This document shows, one piece after another, positions 48,597 through 58,805 of a DNA stretch of 64,000 nt. Origin of the DNA: Prevotellaceae bacterium HUN156 (lineage in GTDB: Bacteria > Bacteroidota > Bacteroidia > Bacteroidales > Bacteroidaceae); the NCBI GenBank assembly GCA_900119285.1, contig FPIT01000005.1, positions 269,231 to 333,230 on the forward strand, written 5' to 3'. The translations under genes were made by a program, and so were the position numbers. Within the stretch, counting starts at the first letter, position 1. Each line of letters opens with the position of its first letter. The notes under the pieces are model-generated. The model saw only the letters and a list, made by a program, of their open reading frames with translations. It searched no databases and had not been told where the DNA came from.

Positions 48597-50459
48597 ATGA
48601 TGATGGACTCTCAAGAGAAAGCTCTTATCGAGGAGCAAAATGTAGAACAGAGCGCAGAACAGAGCGCAGTGGAAACCGTAGAAGATACTGCAGAAGAAAC
48701 CGTAGTCGAGGCAGCAGAGGAAACCACTGTCGAGCGCAAGCAGTATGACAACAAGAAGGATGTTTTGGAGCGTGTGCGTGAAATAGCCCATAGCGACGAA
48801 GTACCCCAGAAAGACGAGATTGACTATCTCAAAACCGTCTTCTACAAGTTCCATATTGCTGAGCGTGAGGCACGTCTAAAAGAATATATAGATGGCGGTG
48901 GCGACCCTGAGCAGTATCAGATTACACCTGACGATACCGAAGAAGCCTTCAAGGCAGAAATGGGTATCATCAAGGAGAAACGCCAAAAGCTGTTCCGCGA
49001 ACAAGAGCAAGAGAAGCAAGACAACTTGGAAAAGAAGCTTGCCATCATCGAAAAACTGAAGACGATGATTACCTCTCCCGAAGAGGCAAACAAGTCATAT
49101 AAGGATTTCAAAGCCCTGCAGGACGAGTGGAAGGAGATTAAGAATGTTCCTGCTGAGCGTGCTAACGAACTATGGCGCAACTATCAGCTGTATGTAGAGC
49201 AGTTCTACGATTTGCTGAAGTTGAACAGCGAAGCTCGTGAATACGATTTCAAGAAGAACTTGGAATTGAAGACCAAGCTCTGCGAGGCAGCAGAGAAGTT
49301 GGCAGAAGAACCCGATGTTATCAGCGCTTTCCATCAGTTGCAGAAGCTGCATCAGGAATATCGCGAAACAGGTCCTGTAGCTCGTGAACTGCGCGAAGAG
49401 ATTTGGACTCGCTTCAAGGCTGCGTCTACAGTTATCAACAAGCGTCATCAGCAGCACTTCGAGGCGCTGCGTGCCAAGGAGGAGGACAACCTCGCCAAAA
49501 AGACTGCATTGTGTGAGAAGGTAGAAGCTATTGCTGCTGAGGAGAACAAGGGCAGTGGTGACTGGGAGCGCCATACTAAGGAGATTATCGACCTGCAGGC
49601 TGAATGGAAGACCATCGGTTTCGCTCCACAGAAGATGAACGTAAAGATTTTCGAGCGTTTCCGTGCTGCTTGCGATGACTTCTTTGGTCGTAAGGCAGAA
49701 CACTTCCGTGGTCTGAAAGACACCTTCAAGGAGAATGCAGAGAAGAAGCGCGCCCTCATCGAGAAGGCAAAGGCACTGCAAGACTCTACCGAATGGAAGT
49801 CTACCAGCGACAAGCTTATCAATCTGCAAAAGGAGTGGAAGACCATTGGCATGGTGCCTAAGAAGTTGGGCGACCAGCTGTGGGAAGAATTCCTTGGAGC
49901 ATGCAACAAGTTCTTTGAGGCTCGCAATGCAGCAGGTGCCAACACTCGCAATGACGAGCGAGAGAATCTGGAGAAGAAGCGCTCTGTCATCGAGCAGTTG
50001 AAGGCTGTTGCTGAAGAGGCAGGAGAAGGTTTGCAGGAAAAGGTTCAGAAATTAGTAGAAGAGTATCAGGCTATCGGACATGTTCCCTTCAAGGAGAAAG
50101 ACAAACTCTATGAAGAATATCATGCCATACTTGACAAGTTATATAAAGAGTTGAACGTCAACGTTGCCAAGCGCCGTCTTTCTAAGTTCAAGGACAATCT
50201 AAAGCAGGTTGCTGAGCGTGGTGAGAACGCATTAGACAACGAGCGTGCCCGTTTGATGCGCCAGTATGAGCAGCTGAAGAGCGAGGTACAGACCTACGAG
50301 AACAATCTCGGTTTCCTGAATGCTTCATCTAAGAAAGGTAACTCACTCATCGATGAGATGAATCGCAAGGTACAGAAGTTGAAGGATGAGGTTATGCTTG
50401 TTCGCGAGAAGATTAAGGCTATCGACGCAGAGAATCGTGAGAAGCAAGACAAGGAATAA
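48597..50459 (+). CDS. DUF349 domain protein, long coiled coil
   Basis: 620 residues, almost wholly alpha-helical and highly charged. After an acidic Glu/Val/Thr-rich head (1-45), several copies of the DUF349 helical unit follow, each with LQxEWKxIGxxPxKxxxxLWxxF-type sequence (e.g. LQAEWKTIGFAPQKMN, LQKEWKTIGMVPKKLG). No signal peptide or catalytic motif. DUF349 proteins are widespread in Bacteroidota and cytoplasmic; the function is unsettled. Start: the first of three consecutive Met codons at 48597; a weak -7 box TAATTTTG is at 48543-48550. Confidence 0.88.
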   Translation: MMMDSQEKALIEEQNVEQSAEQSAVETVEDTAEETVVEAAEETTVERKQYDNKKDVLERVREIAHSDEVPQKDEIDYLKTVFYKFHIAEREARLKEYIDGGGDPEQYQITPDDTEEAFKAEMGIIKEKRQKLFREQEQEKQDNLEKKLAIIEKLKTMITSPEEANKSYKDFKALQDEWKEIKNVPAERANELWRNYQLYVEQFYDLLKLNSEAREYDFKKNLELKTKLCEAAEKLAEEPDVISAFHQLQKLHQEYRETGPVARELREEIWTRFKAASTVINKRHQQHFEALRAKEEDNLAKKTALCEKVEAIAAEENKGSGDWERHTKEIIDLQAEWKTIGFAPQKMNVKIFERFRAACDDFFGRKAEHFRGLKDTFKENAEKKRALIEKAKALQDSTEWKSTSDKLINLQKEWKTIGMVPKKLGDQLWEEFLGACNKFFEARNAAGANTRNDERENLEKKRSVIEQLKAVAEEAGEGLQEKVQKLVEEYQAIGHVPFKEKDKLYEEYHAILDKLYKELNVNVAKRRLSKFKDNLKQVAERGENALDNERARLMRQYEQLKSEVQTYENNLGFLNASSKKGNSLIDEMNRKVQKLKDEVMLVREKIKAIDAENREKQDKE

Positions 50460-50487
50460 TCCATCATTATTCATCACATAAGAAAGA

Positions 50488-50520
50488 AAGCACTCCAACA
50501 TTTTGGGGTGCTTCTTTTAT
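50488..50520 (+). terminator. Terminator of the DUF349 gene
   Basis: GCACTCCAA (50490-50498) pairs with TTGGGGTGC (50503-50511, one G-U), then TTCTTTTATTTC. Confidence 0.75.
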
Positions 50521-50591
50521 TTCATTATCCTAACAACAACAGGATGCATATATACTACTTCTAACTATCGAGTAAGAAGTTCATATTCTAC

Positions 50592-53500
50592 CTATCGTGT
50601 CAGTGAGAACTTCATGCTGAGTCCGAAGTCATGGGTAGTAGTAGGATAGCTGCTGCTGGAGAGCAGAGGCTTATTCGTCTGACGCTCATAATAAGCAGAG
50701 AGCGTCAACAGGCGAGAAAGCGTATAGTCTGCCATAAACGAAATCTTCAGTGCAGAGTTACCACTGCTGGCAGCAGAGGTACAAGTGGCTATGTCACGAG
50801 TAATGGCAGCCTGATCGCGCAGTGAGATATCCAGACGCATATTCAAATCGTGGTTCACACCACCCTTCCTAGTAGAGCTATTCGTCTTATTCGTTTGTTC
50901 AGACTGATTAGACTGAGTAGCATTCTTATTTCCCTGTGCCTTCTTAATCTTTCTATTGGTACCACTACCGAAGAGACGGAAATCACTAATCTTATAGCCA
51001 AATCCAAGAACGATATCGTTAGAACGGCTCTCGTTAATCTGTATACTCGTCATTGAAAGATTGAGCACACGAGTACGACGATATTCCGCTTTCACAGTCA
51101 GATTATTCTGCAAGGTCACATCTACACCAAAGAGTGGCGAGAAGCTCTCATTGATACTGACTGTTGGCACATTCCATCCCAATAATGAAGCCGTCTCACT
51201 GCTACTGGTATAACTACCCACAGAGAACACGCTCTTATAAGAGTGATTCAGGTTCACCGACTTGAAGTGTTCACTAAACCAATGGAGTTTAGAAAGTCCT
51301 GAATAGCGGATAGTCCAGTTGGGCAGTATCTTCGTGATAGCAGGTAGCAGGTCGAGTCCACCTCCACTGCTTGTATAAGCATCCAGGAAGGCAGGAATCA
51401 TCACTACCCCACTATATTGGTCTACTGGCATCCCATAATGAGCTGATGCCATCTCCTGGAAACGAGGTAGCGACTCGCAGAAGCGTTCGAAAGCCTTAGA
51501 AGGATAACCATTATTAGCATCGCCCATACCCTCAAGAGAAGACGAGATAGAGATGGTGGTCATATTAAACGAGCCACTCTGTGTCGATGGACTTCCACTA
51601 TACATATACTGGATGCTGCGTGAACGACTCTCCATGCGTGAGGCATTAAGGTCTATCTTCAGGTCGCGAACAGGTTCCAAGGTAGCTCGCAACTGCAGAT
51701 CGGTAGTCTGGTTAGTAGATGCAGGAGTAGCAATACTATCAGCCATCAGCAGCCAACCATTCTCTGCTGCTTTCTGAATGTAGCTGTCACCCGTCAGTCC
51801 AAAGGCGAAGTCTAATCCAGGAGCCATCACACTACCTGTGCGCTGTCCAAAGGCATCACCAATCTCAGGCATAAAGCCTGGCAGCGACATCGAATATTGG
51901 TTACGATAGTTGATACCGATAGAACGTACCATCATCAAGAAGCGTGCAGCACTCTGAGCCGTTCTATACCAGCGCTCATCATCCAAAGGTTTCTTTGCCA
52001 TCACTGTCACCTTCACCACAGCACTATCCACACCCGTAATGCGAATTCTGTTCTGGTCTACCACCTTATATTTAATAGGATAGTTACGACCTTCCTTGGT
52101 CTTAACCGTTACGATGAGGCGCTTCGACTTCTTACCATGACTGATGGTAATAGTAGAGTCAGGCAACAGTGTAACCTCTTTCTCAAAGCTATTCTTGTTC
52201 TTAGGCAGTGCCTTCTCTTCTTTTTCTGCAGCAGGTGTCTTCAGCGCAGAAGGCTGCTTACTATTATTCTTAGCAGGCTTCGTTTCCTTCTTGATAGCCT
52301 TCTTGAAGCGCTCATTAGTCTTCTTGAGGAATGGGATATGAGCATAGAGCGTCTCCATGTTGAGTGTGCTATTGATGGTCACCTGACGATTGTTCGAGAT
52401 GGTATTACCCAACGAGGTTCCGTCTTCTTTCTCACGACCACGCACCCAGTTGTAGGTAGCAGTGTAGTTGGCGTCAGCATTTATCCAGTCGAATACTGGC
52501 AACTTATTCAGTGGCAACTGATAGCTGGCAGTAAAGGTCTGACGATAATCCAATGGACGACCAAAGTGCTTGATGCTGGTCCATACAGAATCTTTCCATG
52601 CACTATAGCGGTCTGGATATAAATCCTTATTGATAGGTTTCTCGCTATAGGGTTCCTCAATCTCAGCCTGTGTTCCCGACTGGAAATTCATGTGCAGGTT
52701 CTTGGTGATATCCCAACGCAATGAGAAGTCGCGATTCCACAAGAACTGCGAGTTGAAGGTCACAGGCAATTGCGAACCGCTGAGGTCGTCCATATCACGC
52801 TCCTGCAATTCGTAGTAGTTGCGTATCAGTTCTGAGTTAAACGATATATTCTGTGGTAGCCAGTTCAGTCCGAAGGCCTTTGGCAGTGCCATCCACTTCG
52901 ATTTAGACTTCGACTTCTTGAAGGGCTCCCACGACTTATACACAGGCGTATAACTATAGTTGAACGAGCCTCTCCACTGGTCTTCGTTCTCATATACAGT
53001 AGTCTCTCCCGAAGTATGACGATGCGAGTGACTATATCCAAATGAGAAGTTGCCTGGGTCGTAAGGCATCGGGTGACGCTTGGTCTTGATACCAAAGCGC
53101 ACATTCGACAATGAGAAATTAGATGTTGTAGTTCTCGTCACAGCAATACTCTCGATAGAGTCGCGCTCCTGACGACTGGCAGCATCCAGAGCATCATCAA
53201 GCTCCATATCCGTATCCAGCGGATTATACTTTGGTTTGGTGGTTTCCTTCGTCACGGAGTAATAGAGCGGTGCTGTCACCTTCATCTTGTCTGGGAACAA
53301 CTTACCCAGTTCGATGTTTGTAGTCATCGAATAGGTCTTATAATCATCCTTAGAGCGACTTGCCACACCATCTTCCAGTCCGCCAAAGCCCTCAGTAATC
53401 ACCTTACCAGTCAGGTTGAATGTACCCACATCCGACAGTTGCACATTCAGTGCACCCGAAGCAGCCCAACCACCATTATTTACCACATCCTGCAGACGTA

Positions 53501-56500
53501 ATTCATTAATCCACACCTCGCCCGACTTCATGCCACCCGACAGGTTGCGCACACCAATCATCATGGTCTTCACCTCGCCCAGTGTAGGATTACCCATCAC
53601 GCTGACACGGTTGTTCGGACAATTGGGGTCATAGTCAGAGAAGAGTGTTGTATAACTTGCCGTACCCAGTGTGCGGGCCTTGTTACGGGCCTTCTTCACT
53701 TGTGTAAACACGCTGAGGTCAATATTCAGCATATTATCCTCTGGCCATACCGCACGACAGTCGTCTACATTATATTTATTATAGTCATTGCGGTCGGGTG
53801 TCAACTTCAAGGGGATAACATACTCATAGTAGTTATTCTTATAGTCGCTACCCATACGGATGAATACAGCCAACTGGTTATCCTGCAGGTCTGTAACATC
53901 ATCCACCAGATGGTTGGCATGCACAAACATCTGCATGCGCTTATACTGTCGCAGGTCGAGGGTCGTATTACGATAGATGGCTTTCGACTCTCCTGATGAA
54001 AGGTTCTTCACCACCATATTCATGGCCTGCTCGTTGGCCTCTGTCAACTGTGACTGTGTGGGGTCTGTCACACGTGAGATACCAGGAGGCAGCACATAAT
54101 TGACAGGCTGCTTATTGTTGTTCTCCTCAATATTCACGGCACTCACCTCCAGTGTTCCCGTATTGCTACCTGTTGAGAGGTTTTGGTTGTAGATGCGCCA
54201 TTCGCCACGTACCAAATCGAGCGAACCAAAGCGCAATACGATAGGCTGTTGGAACTGAGTAAGGAACATTCGCATGAAGCGTATGCTGGTAAAGTCGGAG
54301 ATAGAGCCTACCTTATCAGAATATTGCGCCAGAGGAATGCGGAACTGATACCACTTTACCCTCTCACGATTGCCATTACGCAGTGTTGGCGTTGCCTCAC
54401 GGATATCAGTGATAAAGTTATGTCCCAGTCTCATATCGTTCGGACGGATGCTTACCTTATACTGATAGTAGCGCTCATATTCATTGAGCGTATAGTCTTG
54501 GTTGATATCCTCTACATCGGGATAAGTCTTGTAGCTGGTATCATAGCCCTCTGTCTGCTGCTCGTTATCGGGCGAGTTGCCTTGTGGCATATTGATGCGC
54601 TTATAGCGCTCCAGGATACTTGCCCTACGATCGTCAAGGTCTCTACCACGGAAGTAATGATAGTTATCATTGGCAGGGTCGGCAGTCCACGCTCTGCGCA
54701 CGCTGTCGTTGACATTCACCATCTGCAGGAAGTCTGCATAGGCAGGATAGAGGCGTTCTTCCTCATCGTTCAGTCCATTGAGTCCCACATCCTGCAAGGC
54801 ACGAGACCCCGAGGTAGTAGCGAAGGCATAGGTCTGAGTAGCCTGCACAGGTATCTTACCCCATTGTGTCTCCGTAAACGAGCCCGTACCGCCCACTGGC
54901 ATACCACTCTCGTAGAATTTCTTGCCATCGCGCAGGACGTCCTCGCTTACTTCACCCAGGTTGATATACAGGTCACCACCATAGTTAGCACCATTCTCCT
55001 GTGTCTCGGTATAGATGAAGGGGTCCATCAGCCAGAACTCGATATATTCTACGTTGGCTTGTTCAAAGTCGGTGGTACTGAGTTTGCACATCATACCGCC
55101 CCAACGCTGCATAGGATTGTTGAGCAGGCCATCAGTGGTTACATCCGTTGTCAGGTTGTAAGGACCACGTTCCTTGGGATAATATGCCAAGTTCAATACA
55201 GGCAGTGTGTTGGTAGCACCACTATAGGTTGACTGGTCGCGGTTAGGATATAGCTCGTTCACATAGACGGCACGTACATAGTGGTTTGACAATTGTTCCA
55301 AGTCGCTCTTGATATGAGCTGGTGTCAAGCTCGATGAGCGCAGAGTGAACAACGGGTCAATGCTATACCAAGCCAACAGCGCACGATTATATCCACTCGT
55401 TACCGACTCCTTGTCTTTGTTCTCCGAGAACATGGATGGCACACTACTGATTACCCACGACTTCGGTTCCAGCACGCTGATTCCGTTCTTGGCATTCTCA
55501 AAGTCGTCGATATACGAGGCATTATCCTGCGTACCACTGGCAGTACCAGCTATGAGTTGTGCAAATTCACCAGTAAAGGTTATCTGTGAAGGCTGTGTAC
55601 AGTGCAGCAGTGGCAACTTGTCGAGCATGCGTGTCAGCCACTGGCTTTCCGTTTTCCAGTTTACGTGCAGTCCCCACAGTGTATTCTTCAGTGGTTCCGA
55701 GCCCATCGTCACTTTCGAGGTCAGTGCCTGCTCACTCAGATGCTGCAGGGTACCACCAATCTGGAAGTTCTTGGAGAAGTCGTATTCCCAGTTGAATCCG
55801 AGCATGCGTTTGCGCTGCATGCCATAGTCCAGATTGCTCTCCAGCGACACGTTGACGCTCGTTCCCGCATCGATAATACTCTGGTTGAGGATGGTCACTT
55901 CACCAGCACTGTAGTCCACCGTATAGTCAGAACCCTCCGACAGCGTTACTCCACCAGCCGTGACTAATACCGAACCCTGTGGCACATTATAGGCACCCAG
56001 TGAGATAACATTGGCAGAGGTTCCTTTAAACTGTCCCACCAGCAGGAACTTGTTCTTGTCCGTCATCTGGGCAGCAGCTATTCTCGTGGTGTCATAGAGT
56101 TCGTGGAAAGCATATTTTGCAGCCACATCCCTTGCCACGCCCTGACGAACGAGGTAGTTCTCCAGTGTTTTACCGAAAGGCTCTGTAGAGGGGAAGAACA
56201 CGCGACCATCGCTCACGGTATAACCTTCCACAAAGTCGAAGTAGCCATTAGGATGAGCCTTCAAGTTGTTGTCCAGTCGGTCACACCCCAAGGCACGCAA
56301 CAGCGTAGTCTCTTTGGTCTGTGGTTCGGGGATATAGCTGATATATACACCCGTGGTATCGCTCTGGAACTTGATGTCCAGGCGGAACTTCGTTTTCTCT
56401 ACGTTCGAAGCAAGATAATATACGTTCTTCATCATCAGCGGCCAGTTAGGCTGCTGAGGATTATTAGAGGTATTCTTCAGCGCCTTCACGAAGAGTGCCT

Positions 56501-57980
56501 CCTGGGCATTGGTATGGTCGGCGGCAAACTCACCTACTCTATAGGTCACGCCACCATAAGTATATTCATAGGCCACAGCCAGCACCTGATCCGTCTGCAG
56601 CGATGTCTTCAGTGAGATATATCCCAGCGCACTATTCAGCGTATATTCTGATGATGACAACAAGCGGGCAGACGAAAGCTTTTCAAACTCCTCACCACCC
56701 GTCATCGCAGCACTCAGCACTGTAGAAGCCTGGTCTATGTCACGCGCCTTGGCATAGGTAGTGGTCAGCGCCTCATACTCACCATTCGCACCATTGCTGG
56801 GCACACTCGAAGTACTACCGCCACCCCATCGTTTTGACGTACTTTCCGCCAAGTCGGAGAAAGCCACGATGTTACGCGAGTTGCTGGTCGTACCCGACTT
56901 ATTCGTTACCCACACCTCCACGCGAGTAATATTGATTCCCGTGGTCAGCGTAGGTATCTGCTGCATGGCAGCATCATAGCGCTCACGGAAGTATTTAGCC
57001 AAGAAGAAGTGTCGGTTTTCCTCATAGTTGGCCACGTTGAGTTCGAAGGGTGTCAACTGTGTACCACCTTTCGACGATACGCTCTTTGAGGTAGAGTTCT
57101 TTTGCGACAAAACGGTTTGCAGTTTCAACTTACCAAACTGCATATCTGTACGGATACCAAACAGGCTGGTAGCACCTCTCACAAGGGAGTTGTTAGAGGG
57201 GAAGCTCACGTTACCTGCTTCCACCAGTTTGATGATTTCATCCTCCTTACCCTCATACTTCAGTTTCAGGTTCTTGGTATCAAAGTCGAAGGTAGCATCG
57301 GTGTTATAGTTCAGCGACATATTCACCTTGTCGCCCACCTTACCCGTTACGTTGATATTGATTTTCTCGTCAAAATCCACCGCCTTAGTCTTACGGTTAC
57401 GCTCAGGCAGTGAGGGATTGTCAACACTCTTAAAGTTGGCACCCAACTTCAGTTCGGCAGTACCCTGTGTCTTAATGCGCACACCACCAGGACCGAATAT
57501 CTTTTCTGCTGGTCCGAGGTCGAAGTGCATATCAGAAAAGTCAAACTTCTCCTTGCCCTTGTTAGCCACATTCTCCGCATCCTTATCACGGAAGAAGCGC
57601 TCACGCTCCCTGCGCTCACTCCATTGGCGATACTCCTCTGGTGTCATCAGCACAGGCGTATTCAGATAAGAGTCGCCCAACTTCGAACCGATGACATACA
57701 TATTGAGTGAGTCGTCATACTCCACCTGCTGCTTGATATTCTCGGGGAAATGCAGGTCGAGCGCACTGGAGTCAAGGTCAGCCACCTCCACCGGTGCCGT
57801 CTTCTGAATCTTCCAACGAGCTGTTCTGAGACTGTCTCCAGTCTCAGGAAGTGAAGAATGTAGAGTGTAGAATGTAGAGTTTGCTGCCACCATGATAAAT
57901 GGTAGCATAACAAGAAGAATGATGGACCAACGTCTCATCCTGCGTTTCTTCTGTATATTAGCAAATTCTTTATTCTTCAC
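50592..57980 (-). CDS. sprA: SprA/Sov, type IX secretion outer-membrane translocon
   Basis: 2462 residues, comparable with Porphyromonas Sov and Flavobacterium SprA (about 2400-2500). Signal anchor region RRWSIILLVMLPFIMVAAN at the N-terminus. Diagnostic SprA segments include GPAEKIFGPGGVRIKTQGTA, the NPSLPERNRKTKAVDFDEKI part, many beta strands of the 36-strand barrel, and the MPYDPGNFSFGYSHSHRHTSGE region. A Lys-rich insertion (about 1905-1945, AIKKETKPAKNN...) is low complexity. The barrel forms the T9SS pore through which folded cargo leaves the periplasm. A short repeat word has entered the coding sequence right behind the signal segment (57856-57880). ruvA lies directly upstream, 56 bp away. 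Confidence 0.96.
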   Translation of the reverse strand: MKNKEFANIQKKRRMRRWSIILLVMLPFIMVAANSTFYTLHSSLPETGDSLRTARWKIQKTAPVEVADLDSSALDLHFPENIKQQVEYDDSLNMYVIGSKLGDSYLNTPVLMTPEEYRQWSERRERERFFRDKDAENVANKGKEKFDFSDMHFDLGPAEKIFGPGGVRIKTQGTAELKLGANFKSVDNPSLPERNRKTKAVDFDEKININVTGKVGDKVNMSLNYNTDATFDFDTKNLKLKYEGKEDEIIKLVEAGNVSFPSNNSLVRGATSLFGIRTDMQFGKLKLQTVLSQKNSTSKSVSSKGGTQLTPFELNVANYEENRHFFLAKYFRERYDAAMQQIPTLTTGINITRVEVWVTNKSGTTSNSRNIVAFSDLAESTSKRWGGGSTSSVPSNGANGEYEALTTTYAKARDIDQASTVLSAAMTGGEEFEKLSSARLLSSSEYTLNSALGYISLKTSLQTDQVLAVAYEYTYGGVTYRVGEFAADHTNAQEALFVKALKNTSNNPQQPNWPLMMKNVYYLASNVEKTKFRLDIKFQSDTTGVYISYIPEPQTKETTLLRALGCDRLDNNLKAHPNGYFDFVEGYTVSDGRVFFPSTEPFGKTLENYLVRQGVARDVAAKYAFHELYDTTRIAAAQMTDKNKFLLVGQFKGTSANVISLGAYNVPQGSVLVTAGGVTLSEGSDYTVDYSAGEVTILNQSIIDAGTSVNVSLESNLDYGMQRKRMLGFNWEYDFSKNFQIGGTLQHLSEQALTSKVTMGSEPLKNTLWGLHVNWKTESQWLTRMLDKLPLLHCTQPSQITFTGEFAQLIAGTASGTQDNASYIDDFENAKNGISVLEPKSWVISSVPSMFSENKDKESVTSGYNRALLAWYSIDPLFTLRSSSLTPAHIKSDLEQLSNHYVRAVYVNELYPNRDQSTYSGATNTLPVLNLAYYPKERGPYNLTTDVTTDGLLNNPMQRWGGMMCKLSTTDFEQANVEYIEFWLMDPFIYTETQENGANYGGDLYINLGEVSEDVLRDGKKFYESGMPVGGTGSFTETQWGKIPVQATQTYAFATTSGSRALQDVGLNGLNDEEERLYPAYADFLQMVNVNDSVRRAWTADPANDNYHYFRGRDLDDRRASILERYKRINMPQGNSPDNEQQTEGYDTSYKTYPDVEDINQDYTLNEYERYYQYKVSIRPNDMRLGHNFITDIREATPTLRNGNRERVKWYQFRIPLAQYSDKVGSISDFTSIRFMRMFLTQFQQPIVLRFGSLDLVRGEWRIYNQNLSTGSNTGTLEVSAVNIEENNNKQPVNYVLPPGISRVTDPTQSQLTEANEQAMNMVVKNLSSGESKAIYRNTTLDLRQYKRMQMFVHANHLVDDVTDLQDNQLAVFIRMGSDYKNNYYEYVIPLKLTPDRNDYNKYNVDDCRAVWPEDNMLNIDLSVFTQVKKARNKARTLGTASYTTLFSDYDPNCPNNRVSVMGNPTLGEVKTMMIGVRNLSGGMKSGEVWINELRLQDVVNNGGWAASGALNVQLSDVGTFNLTGKVITEGFGGLEDGVASRSKDDYKTYSMTTNIELGKLFPDKMKVTAPLYYSVTKETTKPKYNPLDTDMELDDALDAASRQERDSIESIAVTRTTTSNFSLSNVRFGIKTKRHPMPYDPGNFSFGYSHSHRHTSGETTVYENEDQWRGSFNYSYTPVYKSWEPFKKSKSKSKWMALPKAFGLNWLPQNISFNSELIRNYYELQERDMDDLSGSQLPVTFNSQFLWNRDFSLRWDITKNLHMNFQSGTQAEIEEPYSEKPINKDLYPDRYSAWKDSVWTSIKHFGRPLDYRQTFTASYQLPLNKLPVFDWINADANYTATYNWVRGREKEDGTSLGNTISNNRQVTINSTLNMETLYAHIPFLKKTNERFKKAIKKETKPAKNNSKQPSALKTPAAEKEEKALPKNKNSFEKEVTLLPDSTITISHGKKSKRLIVTVKTKEGRNYPIKYKVVDQNRIRITGVDSAVVKVTVMAKKPLDDERWYRTAQSAARFLMMVRSIGINYRNQYSMSLPGFMPEIGDAFGQRTGSVMAPGLDFAFGLTGDSYIQKAAENGWLLMADSIATPASTNQTTDLQLRATLEPVRDLKIDLNASRMESRSRSIQYMYSGSPSTQSGSFNMTTISISSSLEGMGDANNGYPSKAFERFCESLPRFQEMASAHYGMPVDQYSGVVMIPAFLDAYTSSGGGLDLLPAITKILPNWTIRYSGLSKLHWFSEHFKSVNLNHSYKSVFSVGSYTSSSETASLLGWNVPTVSINESFSPLFGVDVTLQNNLTVKAEYRRTRVLNLSMTSIQINESRSNDIVLGFGYKISDFRLFGSGTNRKIKKAQGNKNATQSNQSEQTNKTNSSTRKGGVNHDLNMRLDISLRDQAAITRDIATCTSAASSGNSALKISFMADYTLSRLLTLSAYYERQTNKPLLSSSSYPTTTHDFGLSMKFSLTR
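57856..57880 (-). repeat. Short-word repeat inside sprA
   Basis: GAATGTAGAGTGTAGAATGT and five more bases: a tandem AATGTAGAGTGT word of the kind otherwise found between genes. It is translated as residues about 34-42 (STFYTLHS) of SprA just after the signal segment; the frame is kept. Confidence 0.55.
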
Positions 57981-57998
57981 TTCTAACTATCTTTCTTT

Positions 57999-58037
57999 GC
58001 TCCCCTCCCTATAGGGAGGGGGTGGGGGTAGGCTTTT
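57999..58037 (-). repeat. REP-like palindromic element, copy 1 (after ruvA)
   Basis: Minus strand: directly behind the ruvA stop, AAAGCCTACCCCCACCCC, then CTCCCTATAGGGAG palindrome with extended GGGGAGC. The same element occurs at 63615-63653 in the same relation to a stop codon. Confidence 0.65.
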
Positions 58038-58639
58038 TACTTTATCTGTTTCAACGCCAACTTCACCACCTGTTCTACGGGCAGTTCGGGTTGTTCAGAC
58101 AGGATAGCCACAACGACCTTCTGCGTAGGTGCAGGTGCAAAGCCCAGCATGGTGAGGGCAGCCACAGCCTCGTCGCGCACGGCATTGTTTACAGGCATAG
58201 CCACGCTGCCACCAGCAGGAATCTCATCGGCGATACCCAGAGCCACAATCTTGTCTTTCAGATCTACGATGATGCGCTGGGCTGTCATTTTGCCGATACC
58301 CTTGATGCCTTTTATCAGGCGCTCGTCGCCACACGAGATAGCATGGCACAGCTCGGCAACGCTCATCGACGAGAGCATCATGCGGGCCGTATTGGTGCCC
58401 ACACCGCTAACGGTGATGAGCAGCTCAAACATCTCGCGTTCCTTCTTCGACACAAAGCCATACAACACATGAGCATCCTCACGAATAGCCTCATAGACAT
58501 ACAGTTTGACTTCCTTCTTGCCTTGGATAGCACTATAGGTAGTCAACGAAATGTTCAGTCCGTAGCCCACACCTGCGGCCTCGACCGTGGCCAGCGCAGG
58601 CGACAGCTCTGTAAGCTCACCTTTGATGTATTCTATCAT
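58037..58639 (-). CDS. ruvA: Holliday junction branch migration protein RuvA
   Basis: 200 residues: N-terminal OB fold ([30 protein letters not shown]), the two helix-hairpin-helix motifs ([16 protein letters not shown] and [16 protein letters not shown]) and the C-terminal RuvB-binding domain ([10 protein letters not shown]). It targets RuvB to Holliday junctions. The ruvA-sprA order is recurrent in Bacteroidota. No clear promoter pair was found in the 166-bp divergent gap to the 58806 gene. Confidence 0.96.
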   Translation of the reverse strand: MIEYIKGELTELSPALATVEAAGVGYGLNISLTTYSAIQGKKEVKLYVYEAIREDAHVLYGFVSKKEREMFELLITVSGVGTNTARMMLSSMSVAELCHAISCGDERLIKGIKGIGKMTAQRIIVDLKDKIVALGIADEIPAGGSVAMPVNNAVRDEAVAALTMLGFAPAPTQKVVVAILSEQPELPVEQVVKLALKQIK

Positions 58640-58739
58640 TTGTTCTTATTTTTTGTATATATACGATGTTATAAACGTACTATCCACCCCTTTTATTGCA
58701 TCTATCCGCATTTAACTCCCAAAAAAGGAACAAAATTTT

Positions 58740-58770
58740 TTGTTTTTTCTCTCGACTTTTCGTATCTTTG
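58740..58770 (+). promoter_or_regulatory. Promoter of the 58806 unit
   Basis: TTG (58740-58742), 20 bp, TATCTTTG (58763-58770); ATG at 58806. Confidence 0.65.
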
Positions 58771-58805
58771 CGCCGAAATTACTAACTAACGCAACTAATT
58801 AACCA

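Noticed and set aside
54183..55232. 349-codon plus-strand ORF opposite sprA
   Set aside because: Lies wholly antisense to a well-conserved part of sprA, has no family features or promoter; it is a consequence of the codon use of the other strand.
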